Counted from the stretch's first letter, positions 9,376 to 19,986 are shown. The stretch is DNA of 61,463 nt from Bacteroidota bacterium (GCA_018267575.1 JAFDYF010000009.1:1-61463), one strand, 5' to 3'. Made by a program: numbers and translations. The notes: a model not told the origin generated them from the sequence alone.

Positions 9376-10644
9376 ATGGAACCGGTTCAAGCGCCGTTGG
9401 CCGAAAGGCTGAGACCAAACTCGCTGGATGACCTGGTAGGCCAAAAGCACCTGACAGGTAAGGGCAGCATCCTGCGGAATGCCCTTGCACAAGGCAATGT
9501 CCCCTCCATGATATTATGGGGGCCACCGGGCACGGGAAAAACCAGTATTGCCAATATCATTGCACATAGCCTGCAGGTGCCGTTTTATACCTTGAGTGCT
9601 ATTTCATCTGGCGTAAAAGAGGTAAGGGAAGTGATAGAAGAAGCCAAACATAAGCTGAAAGCGATTTTATTTATCGATGAGATCCATCGTTTCAATAAAG
9701 GCCAGCAAGATGCTTTATTGGGCGCCGTGGAAAAAGGCATCATCACGCTGATTGGTGCCACTACCGAGAATCCTTCCTTTGAGGTAAATAGCGCTTTGTT
9801 GAGCCGCTGCCAAGTGTATGTGTTAAAACCATTGGATAAGGAGGAACTGATTTTGCTTTTGCAAACAGCCATTACAAAAGATGAGGAACTGAAAAAAAGA
9901 AAAATCACTTTAAAAGACACCGAAGCCCTGATCAATATTTCCGGAGGGGATGCCAGAAAATTGCTGAACCTGCTGGAGTTGCTCTGCAATGCCTCTGCAC
10001 AAAGCAATCTGATAATCACCGATGAGTTGGTGATGGAGTTTGCGCAGAAACGGGTAGCCTTGTACGATAAAAAAGGAGAGCAGCATTATGATATTATTTC
10101 AGCTTTTATCAAATCCATAAGAGGCAGTGATCCCAATGCCGCTGTTTATTGGCTTGCCCGAATGATTGAAGGGGGAGAGGATGTAAAGTTTATTGCCCGT
10201 AGAATGTTGATCCTTGCGAGTGAGGATATTGGGAATGCAAACCCCAATGCTTTATTATTGGCAAATGCCTGTTTTGATGCAGTGAATAAAATTGGCTATC
10301 CGGAATCTTCATTGATCTTATCGCAATGCGCTACTTATCTGGCTTCATCGCCCAAAAGCAATGCTTCCTTAAAAGCGATTGGTGCTGCTTCGGCAGCCGT
10401 GAAACAATTTGGCGACCTGCCCGTGCCTCTGCATATCAGGAATGCACCCACTAAACTGATGAAGAACTTGGATTATGGTAAAGACTATCAATACAGCCAT
10501 AGTTATGAAAAAAATTTCTCCGCCCAAGAATATTTGCCAAAAGAAATTTCGGGAACCAAATTTTTTGATCCCGGACATAATGCCAGAGAGGAAGAGCTGA
10601 GGAAATTCTTAAAAAACCTTTGGAAGGATAAATATGATTATTGA
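9376..10644 (+). CDS. rarA: Replication-associated recombination protein A (RarA/MgsA AAA+ ATPase)
   Basis: A 422-residue AAA+ ATPase of the clamp-loader-like RarA/Mgs1/WRNIP1 family, which acts at stalled forks and gaps with RecA and SSB. Walker A GPPGTGKT is at 49-56, Walker B FIDEIHRF with D101 and E102, sensor 1 GATTENPSFE at about 126-135, and the C-terminal RarA/MgsA domain has the family sequence LARMIEGGEDVKFIARR. The length matches the family. The gene stands alone. The 176-base gap to the divergent protease gene contains no clear TAnnTTTG box on either strand. Confidence 0.96.
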   Translation: MEPVQAPLAERLRPNSLDDLVGQKHLTGKGSILRNALAQGNVPSMILWGPPGTGKTSIANIIAHSLQVPFYTLSAISSGVKEVREVIEEAKHKLKAILFIDEIHRFNKGQQDALLGAVEKGIITLIGATTENPSFEVNSALLSRCQVYVLKPLDKEELILLLQTAITKDEELKKRKITLKDTEALINISGGDARKLLNLLELLCNASAQSNLIITDELVMEFAQKRVALYDKKGEQHYDIISAFIKSIRGSDPNAAVYWLARMIEGGEDVKFIARRMLILASEDIGNANPNALLLANACFDAVNKIGYPESSLILSQCATYLASSPKSNASLKAIGAASAAVKQFGDLPVPLHIRNAPTKLMKNLDYGKDYQYSHSYEKNFSAQEYLPKEISGTKFFDPGHNAREEELRKFLKNLWKDKYDY

Positions 10645-10749
10645 ATGTTATGTACTATTTCTTGCTCACTCTTACAAAGTAGAGGAAGATGATGAAAGCA
10701 GGCCACTATAACTAAAAACAACCAAGCACAATATAAACAAGAAAAGGAT

Positions 10750-11199
10750 ATGAACTGGGAATGCAAAAAATTTGAGGAACTGAACCCACATGAACTATAT
10801 GCCATTCTGCAATTAAGAAGCGAGGTATTTGTAGTGGAGCAAAATTGTGTTTTTCAGGATATGGATGATAAAGACCAAAAATGTTTTCATCTCATGTGCT
10901 GGGAGCACAAAAAACTAATAGCTTACACAAGGCTGGTACCTGCGGGTATTTCCTATGTGGAATCTTCGATAGGCAGGGTAGTAAGTTCCCCCTCGGCCAG
11001 AAAAAGAGGCATCGGCAAGGAATTGATGCAGCAGAGCATTCATTGGGTCAACCTCTTATTAGGCAAGGGCATCCCTATAAAAATTGGTGCCCAGTTATAT
11101 CTAAAAAAATTCTACGAATCCTTTGGTTTTGTTCAATCCAGCGATGTTTATTTAGAAGACGGAATTTCCCATATTGAGATGCAGCTTTCCCAATCGTAG
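10750..11199 (+). CDS. GNAT acetyltransferase of the ElaA type
   Basis: A 149-residue GNAT-fold protein. The N-terminal stretch FEELNPHELYAILQLRSEVF with VVEQNC is the hallmark of the ElaA subgroup. The acetyl-CoA pyrophosphate loop is the Q/RxxGxG/A-like SARKRGIGKELM (residues 79-90), and FYESFGF is the usual C-terminal strand-helix. ElaA proteins are predicted N-acyltransferases with no established natural substrate. It starts 105 bases after rarA on the same strand and could share a transcript, with no functional link evident. Confidence 0.85.
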   Translation: MNWECKKFEELNPHELYAILQLRSEVFVVEQNCVFQDMDDKDQKCFHLMCWEHKKLIAYTRLVPAGISYVESSIGRVVSSPSARKRGIGKELMQQSIHWVNLLLGKGIPIKIGAQLYLKKFYESFGFVQSSDVYLEDGISHIEMQLSQS

Positions 11200-11346
11200 A
11201 AAATATTTTTATCGGCATTATTAAGTTGATAAATATTTCATCTCTTGCACACGAGAATGAATCATTTAGTCGTTTGTTCTATGTTATCCAGGTAAATGTT
11301 AGTGAAACCAGGATCCAAACCATCAGAAAACTAAAAATCAATATTC

Positions 11347-12327
11347 ATGAAAAAGAGTTTACACTCCTTAATGCAGAAGTGTGCCTTGTCCCTGACGCTC
11401 GTGCTTGCACTGCATTTCTCTTCTTTCTGTCAATTATCCGCTGGCAACTACTTTGAAGGTGGTGTTACCGTTGGCCCAATGGGTTTTTTGGGCGATTTGG
11501 GGGGCACCCGTGGAATAGGGAAGGGCTTTGTTAAAGACTACAATATTCCCACTACACAGTTAGCTTTTGGCGCTCATGTTACCGCACACCCTGCAGAATG
11601 GCTAGGCATTCGCCTTGCATTAAATTATGGCAACGTAAATGGTGATGACGCAAAAACAACCGGTAAGGGTGGTGAGGAAGAGAACAGAAGATCCAGAAAC
11701 TTGAATTTCCGTTCACAGATTGCAGAAGCTTTTTTAGCCGTTGAAGTTTATCCCACTGTATTTTTTGAGAACGAACCCACTGATGTGCAAGGTAGGCTCC
11801 GCCCTTATGGCGTGATTGGAGTAGGCGCCTTCCATTTCAATCCCCAAGGTCTTTATACAGATCCTTCTACCGGTGTACAAAGTTGGGTTTACCTAAGACC
11901 GCTGCATACTGAAGGTGAAGGCTTTGCTGAATACCCCAACAGAAAAATGTATAGCCTTACACAAATAAATATCCCAATGGGAGTGGGTGTAAAATATTAT
12001 TTCAATGAAAATGTAAATATCTCTTTTGAGATTGTACATAGAAAAACTTTTACAGACTATATTGACGATGTGAGCACTCGATTTATAGACCCCAGTTTGT
12101 TCTATAAATATCTTTCGCCTGCGCAAGCAAAAATCGCTGACCAGATGTCGAATAAAAGTCCTTTGAGAGGAATACCGGGCAGCGGTTTCAATCCAGGTGA
12201 CATTAGAGGTCACTCAAACCAGAATGATGCCTACTTTACTGCAGGTTTCAAACTGGGCATCCGCTTGGGCACAACGAGAGAAGCAGCTTGGAGAAATAGG
12301 ACCCGCTGCCCAATCATGAGGTTCTAA
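11347..12327 (+). CDS. Outer-membrane beta-barrel protein (DUF6089-like)
   Basis: A 326-residue protein with a signal peptide ending near the motif SSFCQLSAG (about residue 30). The mature part has alternating-hydrophobicity strands and landmarks typical of the Bacteroidota DUF6089 group: an early GFLGDLGG motif, LALNYGNVNGDD, NLNFRSQIAE, and a GVIGVGAFHFNPQG strand. These suggest a surface beta-barrel of unknown function. Two overlapping reading frames begin upstream, but ATG 11347 gives the only signal peptide. A small secreted protein follows 55 bases later and may be co-expressed. Confidence 0.7.
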   Translation: MKKSLHSLMQKCALSLTLVLALHFSSFCQLSAGNYFEGGVTVGPMGFLGDLGGTRGIGKGFVKDYNIPTTQLAFGAHVTAHPAEWLGIRLALNYGNVNGDDAKTTGKGGEEENRRSRNLNFRSQIAEAFLAVEVYPTVFFENEPTDVQGRLRPYGVIGVGAFHFNPQGLYTDPSTGVQSWVYLRPLHTEGEGFAEYPNRKMYSLTQINIPMGVGVKYYFNENVNISFEIVHRKTFTDYIDDVSTRFIDPSLFYKYLSPAQAKIADQMSNKSPLRGIPGSGFNPGDIRGHSNQNDAYFTAGFKLGIRLGTTREAAWRNRTRCPIMRF

Positions 12328-12382
12328 AGCATTGAAGAATGTTTGTTTGAAGATATCCGTTCCGTACCTAATTTGTTTTTAG

Positions 12383-12796
12383 ATGAAGAAAACTGTACCT
12401 ACAAGTAAATCATTATTGAATTTATCTTCCGGCTTGCTGGTTGCTTTATTCACTCTTCCTGCATTTTCTTCAGCAAACGGTCATACAATCATTGCTAAAC
12501 CCGAAGACCCGGAACGGTCCAACAAAACCAGCGTCAGCAGACTGTACAAAAACAAAAATTATTACATCGAAATGCACAGCAGCCCAACACTCCGCCAACT
12601 ACTGATCAGTGCAGGACCGGAGCAAAAAAAGATATACCACTTCTATTTATTTGATATCGACGGAAAGCTAAAAGCAGAGGCTAATATCCGGAGAAACAGC
12701 AAAACCGCTTTGGTAAACATTTCCAAAGGCAACTATATTTTTGAAATATACCATAATGATCAGCGCATTGAAAATGGCCAATTGAAAATAGAATAA
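12383..12796 (+). CDS. Small secreted protein of unknown function
   Basis: A 137-residue protein with a clear signal peptide (hydrophobic at about residues 11-27, cleavage near FSSANG). The mature 105 residues are basic and strand-rich, with LRQLLISAGPEQKKIYHFYL and a closing segment that resembles the last strands of short secreted beta-sandwich domains (GNYIFEIYHNDQRIENGQL). That ending also resembles a type IX sorting-domain end, but the protein is too short to call it cargo. I do not recognise the family. It lies downstream of the beta-barrel gene, and a terminator follows 185 bases later. Confidence 0.6.
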   Translation: MKKTVPTSKSLLNLSSGLLVALFTLPAFSSANGHTIIAKPEDPERSNKTSVSRLYKNKNYYIEMHSSPTLRQLLISAGPEQKKIYHFYLFDIDGKLKAEANIRRNSKTALVNISKGNYIFEIYHNDQRIENGQLKIE

Positions 12797-12980
12797 GTTC
12801 TTTATTATAATGAATGACCAGTAAGCAGCAGGGAAATTGGTAAAATCTAATATCCGAAAACAAGGTTCTTGTAACCTGATCCGTTCCCTATTATGTGTTA
12901 CCCTATAAACGATTTTATTAATCACTCTCTGCGCTTGCTTACTGGAACTAACCATGCTGACCCCTAAACTATATTCATGC

Positions 12981-13012
12981 AAAAAGCCGCGATGAGATAT
13001 TGCGGCTTTTTT
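12981..13012 (+). terminator. Intrinsic terminator
   Basis: AAAAAGCCGC (12981-12990) pairs with GCGGCTTTTTT (13002-13012) over an 11-base loop, with a T run. It lies 185 bases after the secreted-protein stop and before the convergent 13066 gene, and should work in both directions. The intervening 12797-12980 stretch holds a small hairpin ACAAG-GTT-CTTGT and no gene that I can support. Confidence 0.8.
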
Positions 13013-13065
13013 GGTTTAAAACTTTCTCAGCACTCGGAATATACACTTCGTTAGCTCATTTCTAA

Positions 13066-13563
13066 TTAGAACAAGCCCCACTCGTCCTCAAATTCATCTT
13101 TTTCAAAAGATCCTACCCATTCTTTAAAAAGTGTTCGGAATTTTTCGATTTCATATCTCACAGCATCAGTATAAGGTTCTTCCACAAGCCCCTGGAATTT
13201 TAGGGATGACATTAGCATGTACACGGTTTGCGCTGCACTCCTAATGATGCTGGCATTCTCCATCCGCAGCACATAAGAATCACCCGTTTCCGCACCCATA
13301 ATCTTGGCTCCTATCAAATACGCATCCCCTAGTATCATATTTTTTTGATCTGCTATAAATTCTTCATCGCCTTCTTCCTGGGTAGGATGGTTCACATGAT
13401 CATACAAACCGAGCAGCAATACCAACACCTGCCTCCATTGGTCATAAAGCTTAGCAGCCCGTTCATTCTTCAATGCATGTTTCCATTCATCCCCCCCTCG
13501 CCCAGGCAAATGAAAACGTTCATCATCCCAATCAGGCATACCCGTTAAACTTTCTAAATCCAT
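13066..13563 (-). CDS. Conserved hypothetical cytoplasmic protein
   Basis: A 165-residue acidic, mostly helical protein with no signal peptide or membrane segment. Visible features are an acidic tail (EKDEFEDEWGLF), a central helix pair (NMILGDAYLIGAKIMGAE, then NASIIRSAAQTVYMLMSSL) and a DDERFHLPGRG turn near the N-terminus. I do not recognise a family. It starts 5 bases after the stop of the upstream deoxyribonucleotidase gene, so the two are almost certainly cotranscribed. That hints at a nucleotide-related or housekeeping role but does not prove it. Confidence 0.65.
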   Translation of the reverse strand: MDLESLTGMPDWDDERFHLPGRGGDEWKHALKNERAAKLYDQWRQVLVLLLGLYDHVNHPTQEEGDEEFIADQKNMILGDAYLIGAKIMGAETGDSYVLRMENASIIRSAAQTVYMLMSSLKFQGLVEEPYTDAVRYEIEKFRTLFKEWVGSFEKDEFEDEWGLF

Positions 13564-13568
13564 AACAT

Positions 13569-14102
13569 CTATTTTAAAAATATTTCAGCCGCTTCCTTCC
13601 AATTATTGATACGGGCAAATTGGTTTTCGTTCAGGTTGTGCGGAGCAGAAAATAGATAGGGCTTCCCATTAAAATATTGAAAATGCTTAGCATGGTCGTC
13701 AATCAAAAAATCAGCTTGCGCCATTTTTTTGCTCCCACATAAAACAATCTGGTGCCAGGTAAAAAAAGGAAAATGTTCTTGTAACCAATCATATTTTTCC
13801 CTAAGCGAATTGGGGAATTCCATTGCGGCAGAAACCAAAAAAACTTCATATTGCTTGTTCATCTGCTCTAGTACTTCGACACTGTTTTCAATCACAGGCA
13901 GGTTACGGAAAAAACCGGGTTCAAAAAGTAGTTGTCGAACCTCGGCCTGATGCGCTTCGGGAAACCCCTTTACCAAAGAGCCGCCATTCAGTGCACCCGT
14001 ATAATCCATATCCCCACCATATTTTTGTTTGTACCATCTCTTCATGGCCGACTCCACATCTGCTATTACTTCATCCATATCTACTAGAACCCTCTGCTGC
14101 AT
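13569..14102 (-). CDS. 5'(3')-deoxyribonucleotidase
   Basis: A 177-residue HAD-superfamily phosphatase that dephosphorylates deoxyribonucleoside monophosphates. Motif I is VDMDEVIAD with nucleophile D8 and general acid D10. Motif II lies around LVSAAMEFPNSL (about residues 90-101), the conserved lysine in CGSKK and motif IV in FLIDDHAKHF. This matches the short monomeric NT5C family (mdN/cdN and bacterial YorS-like proteins) in length and motif order. The start ATG is supported by the typical MQQRVLVDMDE N-terminus. It heads a two-gene unit with the 13066 gene. Confidence 0.88.
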   Translation of the reverse strand: MQQRVLVDMDEVIADVESAMKRWYKQKYGGDMDYTGALNGGSLVKGFPEAHQAEVRQLLFEPGFFRNLPVIENSVEVLEQMNKQYEVFLVSAAMEFPNSLREKYDWLQEHFPFFTWHQIVLCGSKKMAQADFLIDDHAKHFQYFNGKPYLFSAPHNLNENQFARINNWKEAAEIFLK

Positions 14103-14242
14103 GCGATTTATGATTTTAAATTTATGATTTAGGTTTCCTTAACTCAAATTGTCATTATCAAACTTGCCAAGAATGCTAAAGGCTACACGCAAAACCATGG
14201 TTGGTTCATGGCAACACTTTAGGTTTTGGTATTATTCCAGTA

Positions 14243-17110
14243 TCATTTCCCCAATTCCAATTTTAAAAATTTGGCCGTAAAGCTTTCTTTGCACTTGATC
14301 AAATCTATGGGGGTTCCTTCAAATAAAATCCTACCACCACCATCCCCTCCCTCGGGGCCAAGATCAATAATATGATCCGCAACTTTAATCACATCCATAT
14401 TATGCTCAATCACCAAAACGGTATTACCACGGTCAACCAATTTGTATAGCACATCCAACAAATGTCGGATGTCCTCAAAATGAAGCCCGGTAGTGGGCTC
14501 ATCCAAAATATAAAAAGTTTTGCCAGTATCTTTTTTTGAGAGTTCGGTGCCTAATTTCACCCGCTGTGCCTCGCCACCACTCAATGTTACCGCTGATTGG
14601 CCCAATGTGATATAACCCAAACCCACTTCCTGCAGCACTTTTATCTTCCGATAAAGATAAGGCACGTTCTGAAAAAATTCGACGGCCTCATCCACCGTCA
14701 TATCAAGCACATCACTGATGGATTTACCTTTATATCGGATTTCCAATGTTTCGCGATTGTAACGTCGACCATTGCATTTTTCGCAATGCACATATACATC
14801 AGGCAAAAAATTCATCTCAATCACACGCATACCACCTCCTTCACAAACCTCGCAACGCCCACTTTTTACATTGAAAGAAAAACGTCCTGCATTATAACCC
14901 CTGATTTTTGCTTCCGGTATGGAGGCAAATAAAGTCCGGATATCAGTGAAGAACCCACAATAGGTAGCTGGGTTGCTTCTAGGGGTACGACCGATGGGTG
15001 ATTGATCAATCTCAATCACTTTATCAATATGCTCCAAACCCTTTACCTGCTGATATTCCATCGGCATGGCCTTTGAACCATAAGCATGTTTGCTCAATAT
15101 AGGATAAAGGGTTTCATTGATCAGGGTAGACTTGCCGCTACCGCTGACCCCCGTAACAACAATAAATTTCCCCAATGGAAACTTTACATCGATATTCTTT
15201 AGGTTATTCCCTTTGGCTCCTTTTATTTCAACCACCTGTCCGCTACCTTTTCTAATCTCGGCCGGCAATTCAATTTTCGTATGTCCATTGAGGTAAGAAG
15301 AGGTCAGTGTGTCGAGTTTAAGCAAATCCGCTGGTTTACCTTGTGCAACAATCCGCCCCCCATGAAAACCGGCTTTGGGGCCAATATCAATCAGATGGTC
15401 CGCTGCCAGCATGATATCCTTATCATGTTCTACCACCAACACGCTATTGCCAATATTGCGCAGGTTTTTCAATGCGGTAATCAATTGTTGGTTATCACGC
15501 TGATGCAGACCAATGCTCGGTTCATCCAATATATAAGTGATGCCTTGCAATTGTGATCCTATTTGCGTGGCCAGCCGAATCCGCTGGGATTCGCCACCAC
15601 TCAGGGTTCTGGATGGTCGGTTGAGTGAAAGATAGGTAAGACCCACATCCAATAAAAACTGCAGCCTTTCCCTAATCTCTTTCAAAATATCTTTAGCAAT
15701 AAGGTTTTGTTTGTTGCTCAACCTTTTTTCAATACCATCAAACCATTGCATCAGTTTATTCAGGTTCATACCGCTGAGCTCGGAAATATTCTTCTCATCA
15801 ATCTTGAACCATAAGCTATCCCTTTTTAATCTTGCCCCATTACATGACTCACATTTTTTTAGGTGCATGTATTTTTCAACCCAAGTTCTTAGCCCTTCAC
15901 TACTGTATGGTGAAGAGAACCATCGTTTCAACATGGGGATAATGCCTTCATAGGAACCCGTGTATGTTTCTGGGATGGACTCATCATCCACATCAACATC
16001 AAAACTGGAACTGACACCTGTTTCGCCATATAAAAGCAGGTCAAGTTGTGCTGCCGACAAATCTTTGATTGGCTTATCTAAACCAATCTTATTTTTTTTT
16101 GCAAACTGAACCACTTGGCGAAATACACTGGCTTCACGTTCGCCCCCTAAAGGAGCAATGCCGCCCTCATTCACTGTTTTTGATTTATCTGGCAACACTT
16201 CATCGATGCTGATACTGTACACATCGCCCAAACCCTTACAAATGGGGCATGCACCATAAGGCGAGTTGAAAGAAAAACTGTTTGGGGATGGCTCTTCATA
16301 ACTGATACCCGTATCCTCGCACATGAGTTGCTTGGCATACTGTACGGTTTTATCATCATCGTTCACCAACACAAACATCAGGTCCTTGCCTACCTGCAAA
16401 GTTTTTTGCACACTTTGGCTCAAGCGTGTTTTCAAATCGGGGGTTACGGCCATGCGGTCAACCACTACTTCAATATCGTGTACCTTATAACGGTCAACCT
16501 GCATTTTAGCCACCAAATCTTTCACTTCCCCATCTACCCTTACTTTCAGATATCCCTTTTTGCGGATGTCTTCAAACAGTTCCCTATAATGTCCTTTACG
16601 ACCCCGAACCAAAGGAGCCAGCAGAGAAATTTTTTTGCCTTTAAACTTTTTAAAAATATTCTCCACAATTTCCTCCTCACTAAACTTAACCATTTTTTTC
16701 CCGGTATTGTAGGAATAAGCCTCCCCTACCCTGGCAAATAGCAAACGCAGAAAATCGTATACTTCGGTAACGGTACCTACTGTACTTCTTGGGTTTTTGT
16801 TGGTGGTTTTTTGTTCTATGGAAATAACTGGACTTAGACCTGTGATTTTATCCACATCGGGCCGTTCCATATCTCCAATAAATTGTCTGGCATAAGCACC
16901 AAAACTTTCCATGTATCGACGCTGACCTTCGGCATAAATTGTATCGAATGCGAGGGATGATTTTCCGCTTCCGCTGATGCCCGTGATCACTACCAATTTG
17001 TTTCTGGGGATACTGATATCAATATTTTTCAGGTTGTGCACCCTTGCGCCAAACACTTCAATCCCTTCTTCAACTAGTGTACCGTTTTCGGCTGACTTTT
17101 TTCCACTCAT
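14243..17110 (-). CDS. uvrA: Excinuclease ABC subunit A
   Basis: A 955-residue DNA-damage sensor of nucleotide excision repair, a dimeric ABC-type ATPase that loads UvrB at lesions. The first Walker A is GISGSGKS (44-51) and the second is GVSGSGKS near residue 660. Both signature motifs are present (SRTLSGGESQRIRLA and AVTLSGGEAQRVKLG), as are both zinc modules: CPICKG and the CESCNG pair in the first half, and CEVCEGGG with CEKCNGRRY in the second. Full length and all hallmark residues indicate a functional UvrA. No uvrB or uvrC is in the window. No regulatory site such as a LexA box is obvious in the short upstream stretch. Confidence 0.98.
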   Translation of the reverse strand: MSGKKSAENGTLVEEGIEVFGARVHNLKNIDISIPRNKLVVITGISGSGKSSLAFDTIYAEGQRRYMESFGAYARQFIGDMERPDVDKITGLSPVISIEQKTTNKNPRSTVGTVTEVYDFLRLLFARVGEAYSYNTGKKMVKFSEEEIVENIFKKFKGKKISLLAPLVRGRKGHYRELFEDIRKKGYLKVRVDGEVKDLVAKMQVDRYKVHDIEVVVDRMAVTPDLKTRLSQSVQKTLQVGKDLMFVLVNDDDKTVQYAKQLMCEDTGISYEEPSPNSFSFNSPYGACPICKGLGDVYSISIDEVLPDKSKTVNEGGIAPLGGEREASVFRQVVQFAKKNKIGLDKPIKDLSAAQLDLLLYGETGVSSSFDVDVDDESIPETYTGSYEGIIPMLKRWFSSPYSSEGLRTWVEKYMHLKKCESCNGARLKRDSLWFKIDEKNISELSGMNLNKLMQWFDGIEKRLSNKQNLIAKDILKEIRERLQFLLDVGLTYLSLNRPSRTLSGGESQRIRLATQIGSQLQGITYILDEPSIGLHQRDNQQLITALKNLRNIGNSVLVVEHDKDIMLAADHLIDIGPKAGFHGGRIVAQGKPADLLKLDTLTSSYLNGHTKIELPAEIRKGSGQVVEIKGAKGNNLKNIDVKFPLGKFIVVTGVSGSGKSTLINETLYPILSKHAYGSKAMPMEYQQVKGLEHIDKVIEIDQSPIGRTPRSNPATYCGFFTDIRTLFASIPEAKIRGYNAGRFSFNVKSGRCEVCEGGGMRVIEMNFLPDVYVHCEKCNGRRYNRETLEIRYKGKSISDVLDMTVDEAVEFFQNVPYLYRKIKVLQEVGLGYITLGQSAVTLSGGEAQRVKLGTELSKKDTGKTFYILDEPTTGLHFEDIRHLLDVLYKLVDRGNTVLVIEHNMDVIKVADHIIDLGPEGGDGGGRILFEGTPIDLIKCKESFTAKFLKLELGK

Positions 17111-17217
17111 TTTAGCTATATGATTGCTTCTTTTCCAATAAAGAAACTAAGGTAAGAACAAAATGGATGCCGTTTGGTTCGGAACCTGTTTATGACGAAC
17201 AGAGCAGAGATAATCTG

Positions 17218-17254
17218 AAAAAAAAAGAGACCAGTATTTTGAATACCGGCCTCT
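17218..17254 (-). terminator. Intrinsic terminator after the DUF4382 gene
   Basis: On the minus strand GAGGCCGGTATT pairs with AATACTGGTCTC (two G-U pairs, 4-base loop), followed by a run of T residues. It lies about 45 bases after the DUF4382 stop and also separates that gene from the uvrA promoter region. Confidence 0.8.
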
Positions 17255-17298
17255 TAAGTATCAGCTATTTTTCAGGAATTGACCCCGAACATAAAAAA

Positions 17299-18180
17299 CT
17301 ATTGATGCAATGTAATGGTTGGCGCCGTAGTTGTGGAAGCGGAATCAACCACAATATTTGTAATGGTTGTGTCCTTATAACCATTGCGCCCTTTGAAAGT
17401 CATGCTGTAGGTGCCCGATGATACACCACGGAACTGATAATCGCCTTCCCACTCTGGTATCGTATAAAGGGTATCGTTATTCTTATAAGCTTCTACCAAG
17501 GCAGAAGCACCTTTTGGTAATACCATTCCTTTGATCTTGGAAAGTTTTACATCATTAAAGGCAACCAAATAGGGTTTTAGATAATAAGTACCACTCCAGA
17601 AAAAGATAGAGCGTTGCAGGTTGAAATCAAGCCAGAGCTTGAAGTCATTATTGGCAACGGAATACATATTTTCCCTTGCCACGTTCACCGTGAAATAAGG
17701 ATTGAAACCGAAAATTTCCAAAGGATAACTGGTAAGGCTATCCGTATATAAAGTATTATCCGACCCTAAGGTTATTTTTATTTTGATTACTTTACCTGTT
17801 GGGTAAATGCCCGATCCAAGCAAGGTATCTACCCCATTGCGCAATTTCAACAGGTCATAAATACCCGGTGTGATAGAAAGGGTATCCCAGATGACCGATT
17901 TGTTATTTTCCCCACGACCGCGACCATAATAACCATCGCCCCATTCCTCCGGGTCGTCACTGGCATTCTGCACGGTAGCAGTATCAATCAAAACCGCAAC
18001 TTGTCTAATATCAATCAATACCTTATAAAAGCTGATGGGTCCATCGGTTATATACAATGACATTTGGGATTTGCCGGGAGGGATATTGGAAACGCCTGCG
18101 TTGTTTTTATTACAGGCCATAAATAATACAATCCCCATGATGCCGCCGAAAGCAGCAAGAAGTCTAATGTTAGTTTTCAT
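17299..18180 (-). CDS. DUF4382 domain lipoprotein
   Basis: A 293-residue exported lipoprotein: hydrophobic N-terminus with lipobox FMAC, lipidated C23. The DUF4382 domain spans about residues 38-180 and is recognised from SQMSLYITDGPISFYKVLIDI at its start, followed by GIYDLLKLRNG. The C-terminal 90 residues resemble a carboxypeptidase-regulatory-like beta-sandwich (KGMVLPKGASALVEAYKNND, then YSMTFKGRNGYKDTTITNI). Such proteins sit in the Bacteroidota cell envelope with unknown function. It is monocistronic and divergent from the metY promoter region. Confidence 0.75.
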   Translation of the reverse strand: MKTNIRLLAAFGGIMGIVLFMACNKNNAGVSNIPPGKSQMSLYITDGPISFYKVLIDIRQVAVLIDTATVQNASDDPEEWGDGYYGRGRGENNKSVIWDTLSITPGIYDLLKLRNGVDTLLGSGIYPTGKVIKIKITLGSDNTLYTDSLTSYPLEIFGFNPYFTVNVARENMYSVANNDFKLWLDFNLQRSIFFWSGTYYLKPYLVAFNDVKLSKIKGMVLPKGASALVEAYKNNDTLYTIPEWEGDYQFRGVSSGTYSMTFKGRNGYKDTTITNIVVDSASTTTAPTITLHQ

Positions 18181-18422
18181 TTTTTATAAATTTTAGGTAG
18201 ATTTTTCTCTTCCACATAGTCTCAAACCCTGTTCCAATATGGGTTATCAATTTGTTAACTGTGTTATCCATATATTTAATACGGCATGGGCTGCCGTCAA
18301 GTTGCCTAAATCGGTTCCCTTTTATAGATATTGTGGCAAATCAATCAGTTACGATTATATTATGCGGATGGGTGGATGGAAAATCGGTCCCATTGATGGT
18401 CACTTAATAAAAAAAGAAAAAA
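18181..18422. other. Gene-free upstream region
   Basis: No gene that I can support. A perfect small hairpin ACGGCA-TGGGC-TGCCGT is at 18281-18297. The open frame at 18239-18466 has no family resemblance. I searched here and in the rest of the metY upstream region for the SAM-I and SAM-II riboswitch cores and did not see them. Confidence 0.5.
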
Positions 18423-18464
18423 TACTTTGCCATTTCAAAAAGTCGACTAATTTTGTCGGGTATT
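18423..18464 (+). promoter_or_regulatory. metY promoter box and Rrf2-like operator
   Basis: A degenerate -7 element TACTTTG (18423-18429) is followed by GTCGACTAATTTTGTCGGG (18442-18460) and TATT. The second sequence resembles the IscR/CymR-type half-site pair (GACT...GTCGGGTAT) of Rrf2-family regulators. Versions with the same internal spacing occur before cysH (39188-39206), before the sulfite reductase (45809-45791, reverse) and before the siroheme fusion (46125-46143). Its place near the predicted transcription start suggests repression. The binding protein is not encoded in this window. Confidence 0.6.
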
Positions 18465-18471
18465 AAAAAGT

Positions 18472-18555
18472 ATGGTACAACCCACAAAAAATAAAACACT
18501 GTTCTATTTCCAGCAATCCTGTTGTTGCTGTTGCTTCATGCCTTCTGGCATTTAA
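18472..18555 (+). CDS. Poly-cysteine leader peptide upstream of metY
   Basis: An uncatalogued ORF of 27 codons, ATG 18472 to TAA 18553-18555. It contains FYFQQSCCCCCFMPSGI at its end: five consecutive cysteine codons, TGT TGT TGC TGT TGC, at 18520-18534. Mixed codon use argues against a simple repeat. The start lies 11 bases after the operator and 187 bases before metY. A hairpin ATGCC-TTCT-GGCAT (18538-18551) follows the cysteine codons directly. A run of codons for the pathway's sulfur end product is the hallmark of attenuation leader peptides. A leader with the same FYxxxSCC motif precedes cysH, which is the main support that the ORF is translated. No classical terminator is visible before metY. 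Confidence 0.65.
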   Translation: MVQPTKNKTLFYFQQSCCCCCFMPSGI

Positions 18556-18622
18556 TAACCTCTTTCTGAACTTTTTGTGCATTTTTTCGTTCATTGGTCT
18601 TACACGCAAAATCCATTTATAA

Positions 18623-19981
<1,359 letters not shown>

Positions 19982-19986
19982 ATTTT

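Noticed and set aside
18239..18466. 75-codon ORF upstream of metY
   Set aside because: No family pattern, overlaps the operator, and codon use is unlike its neighbours.
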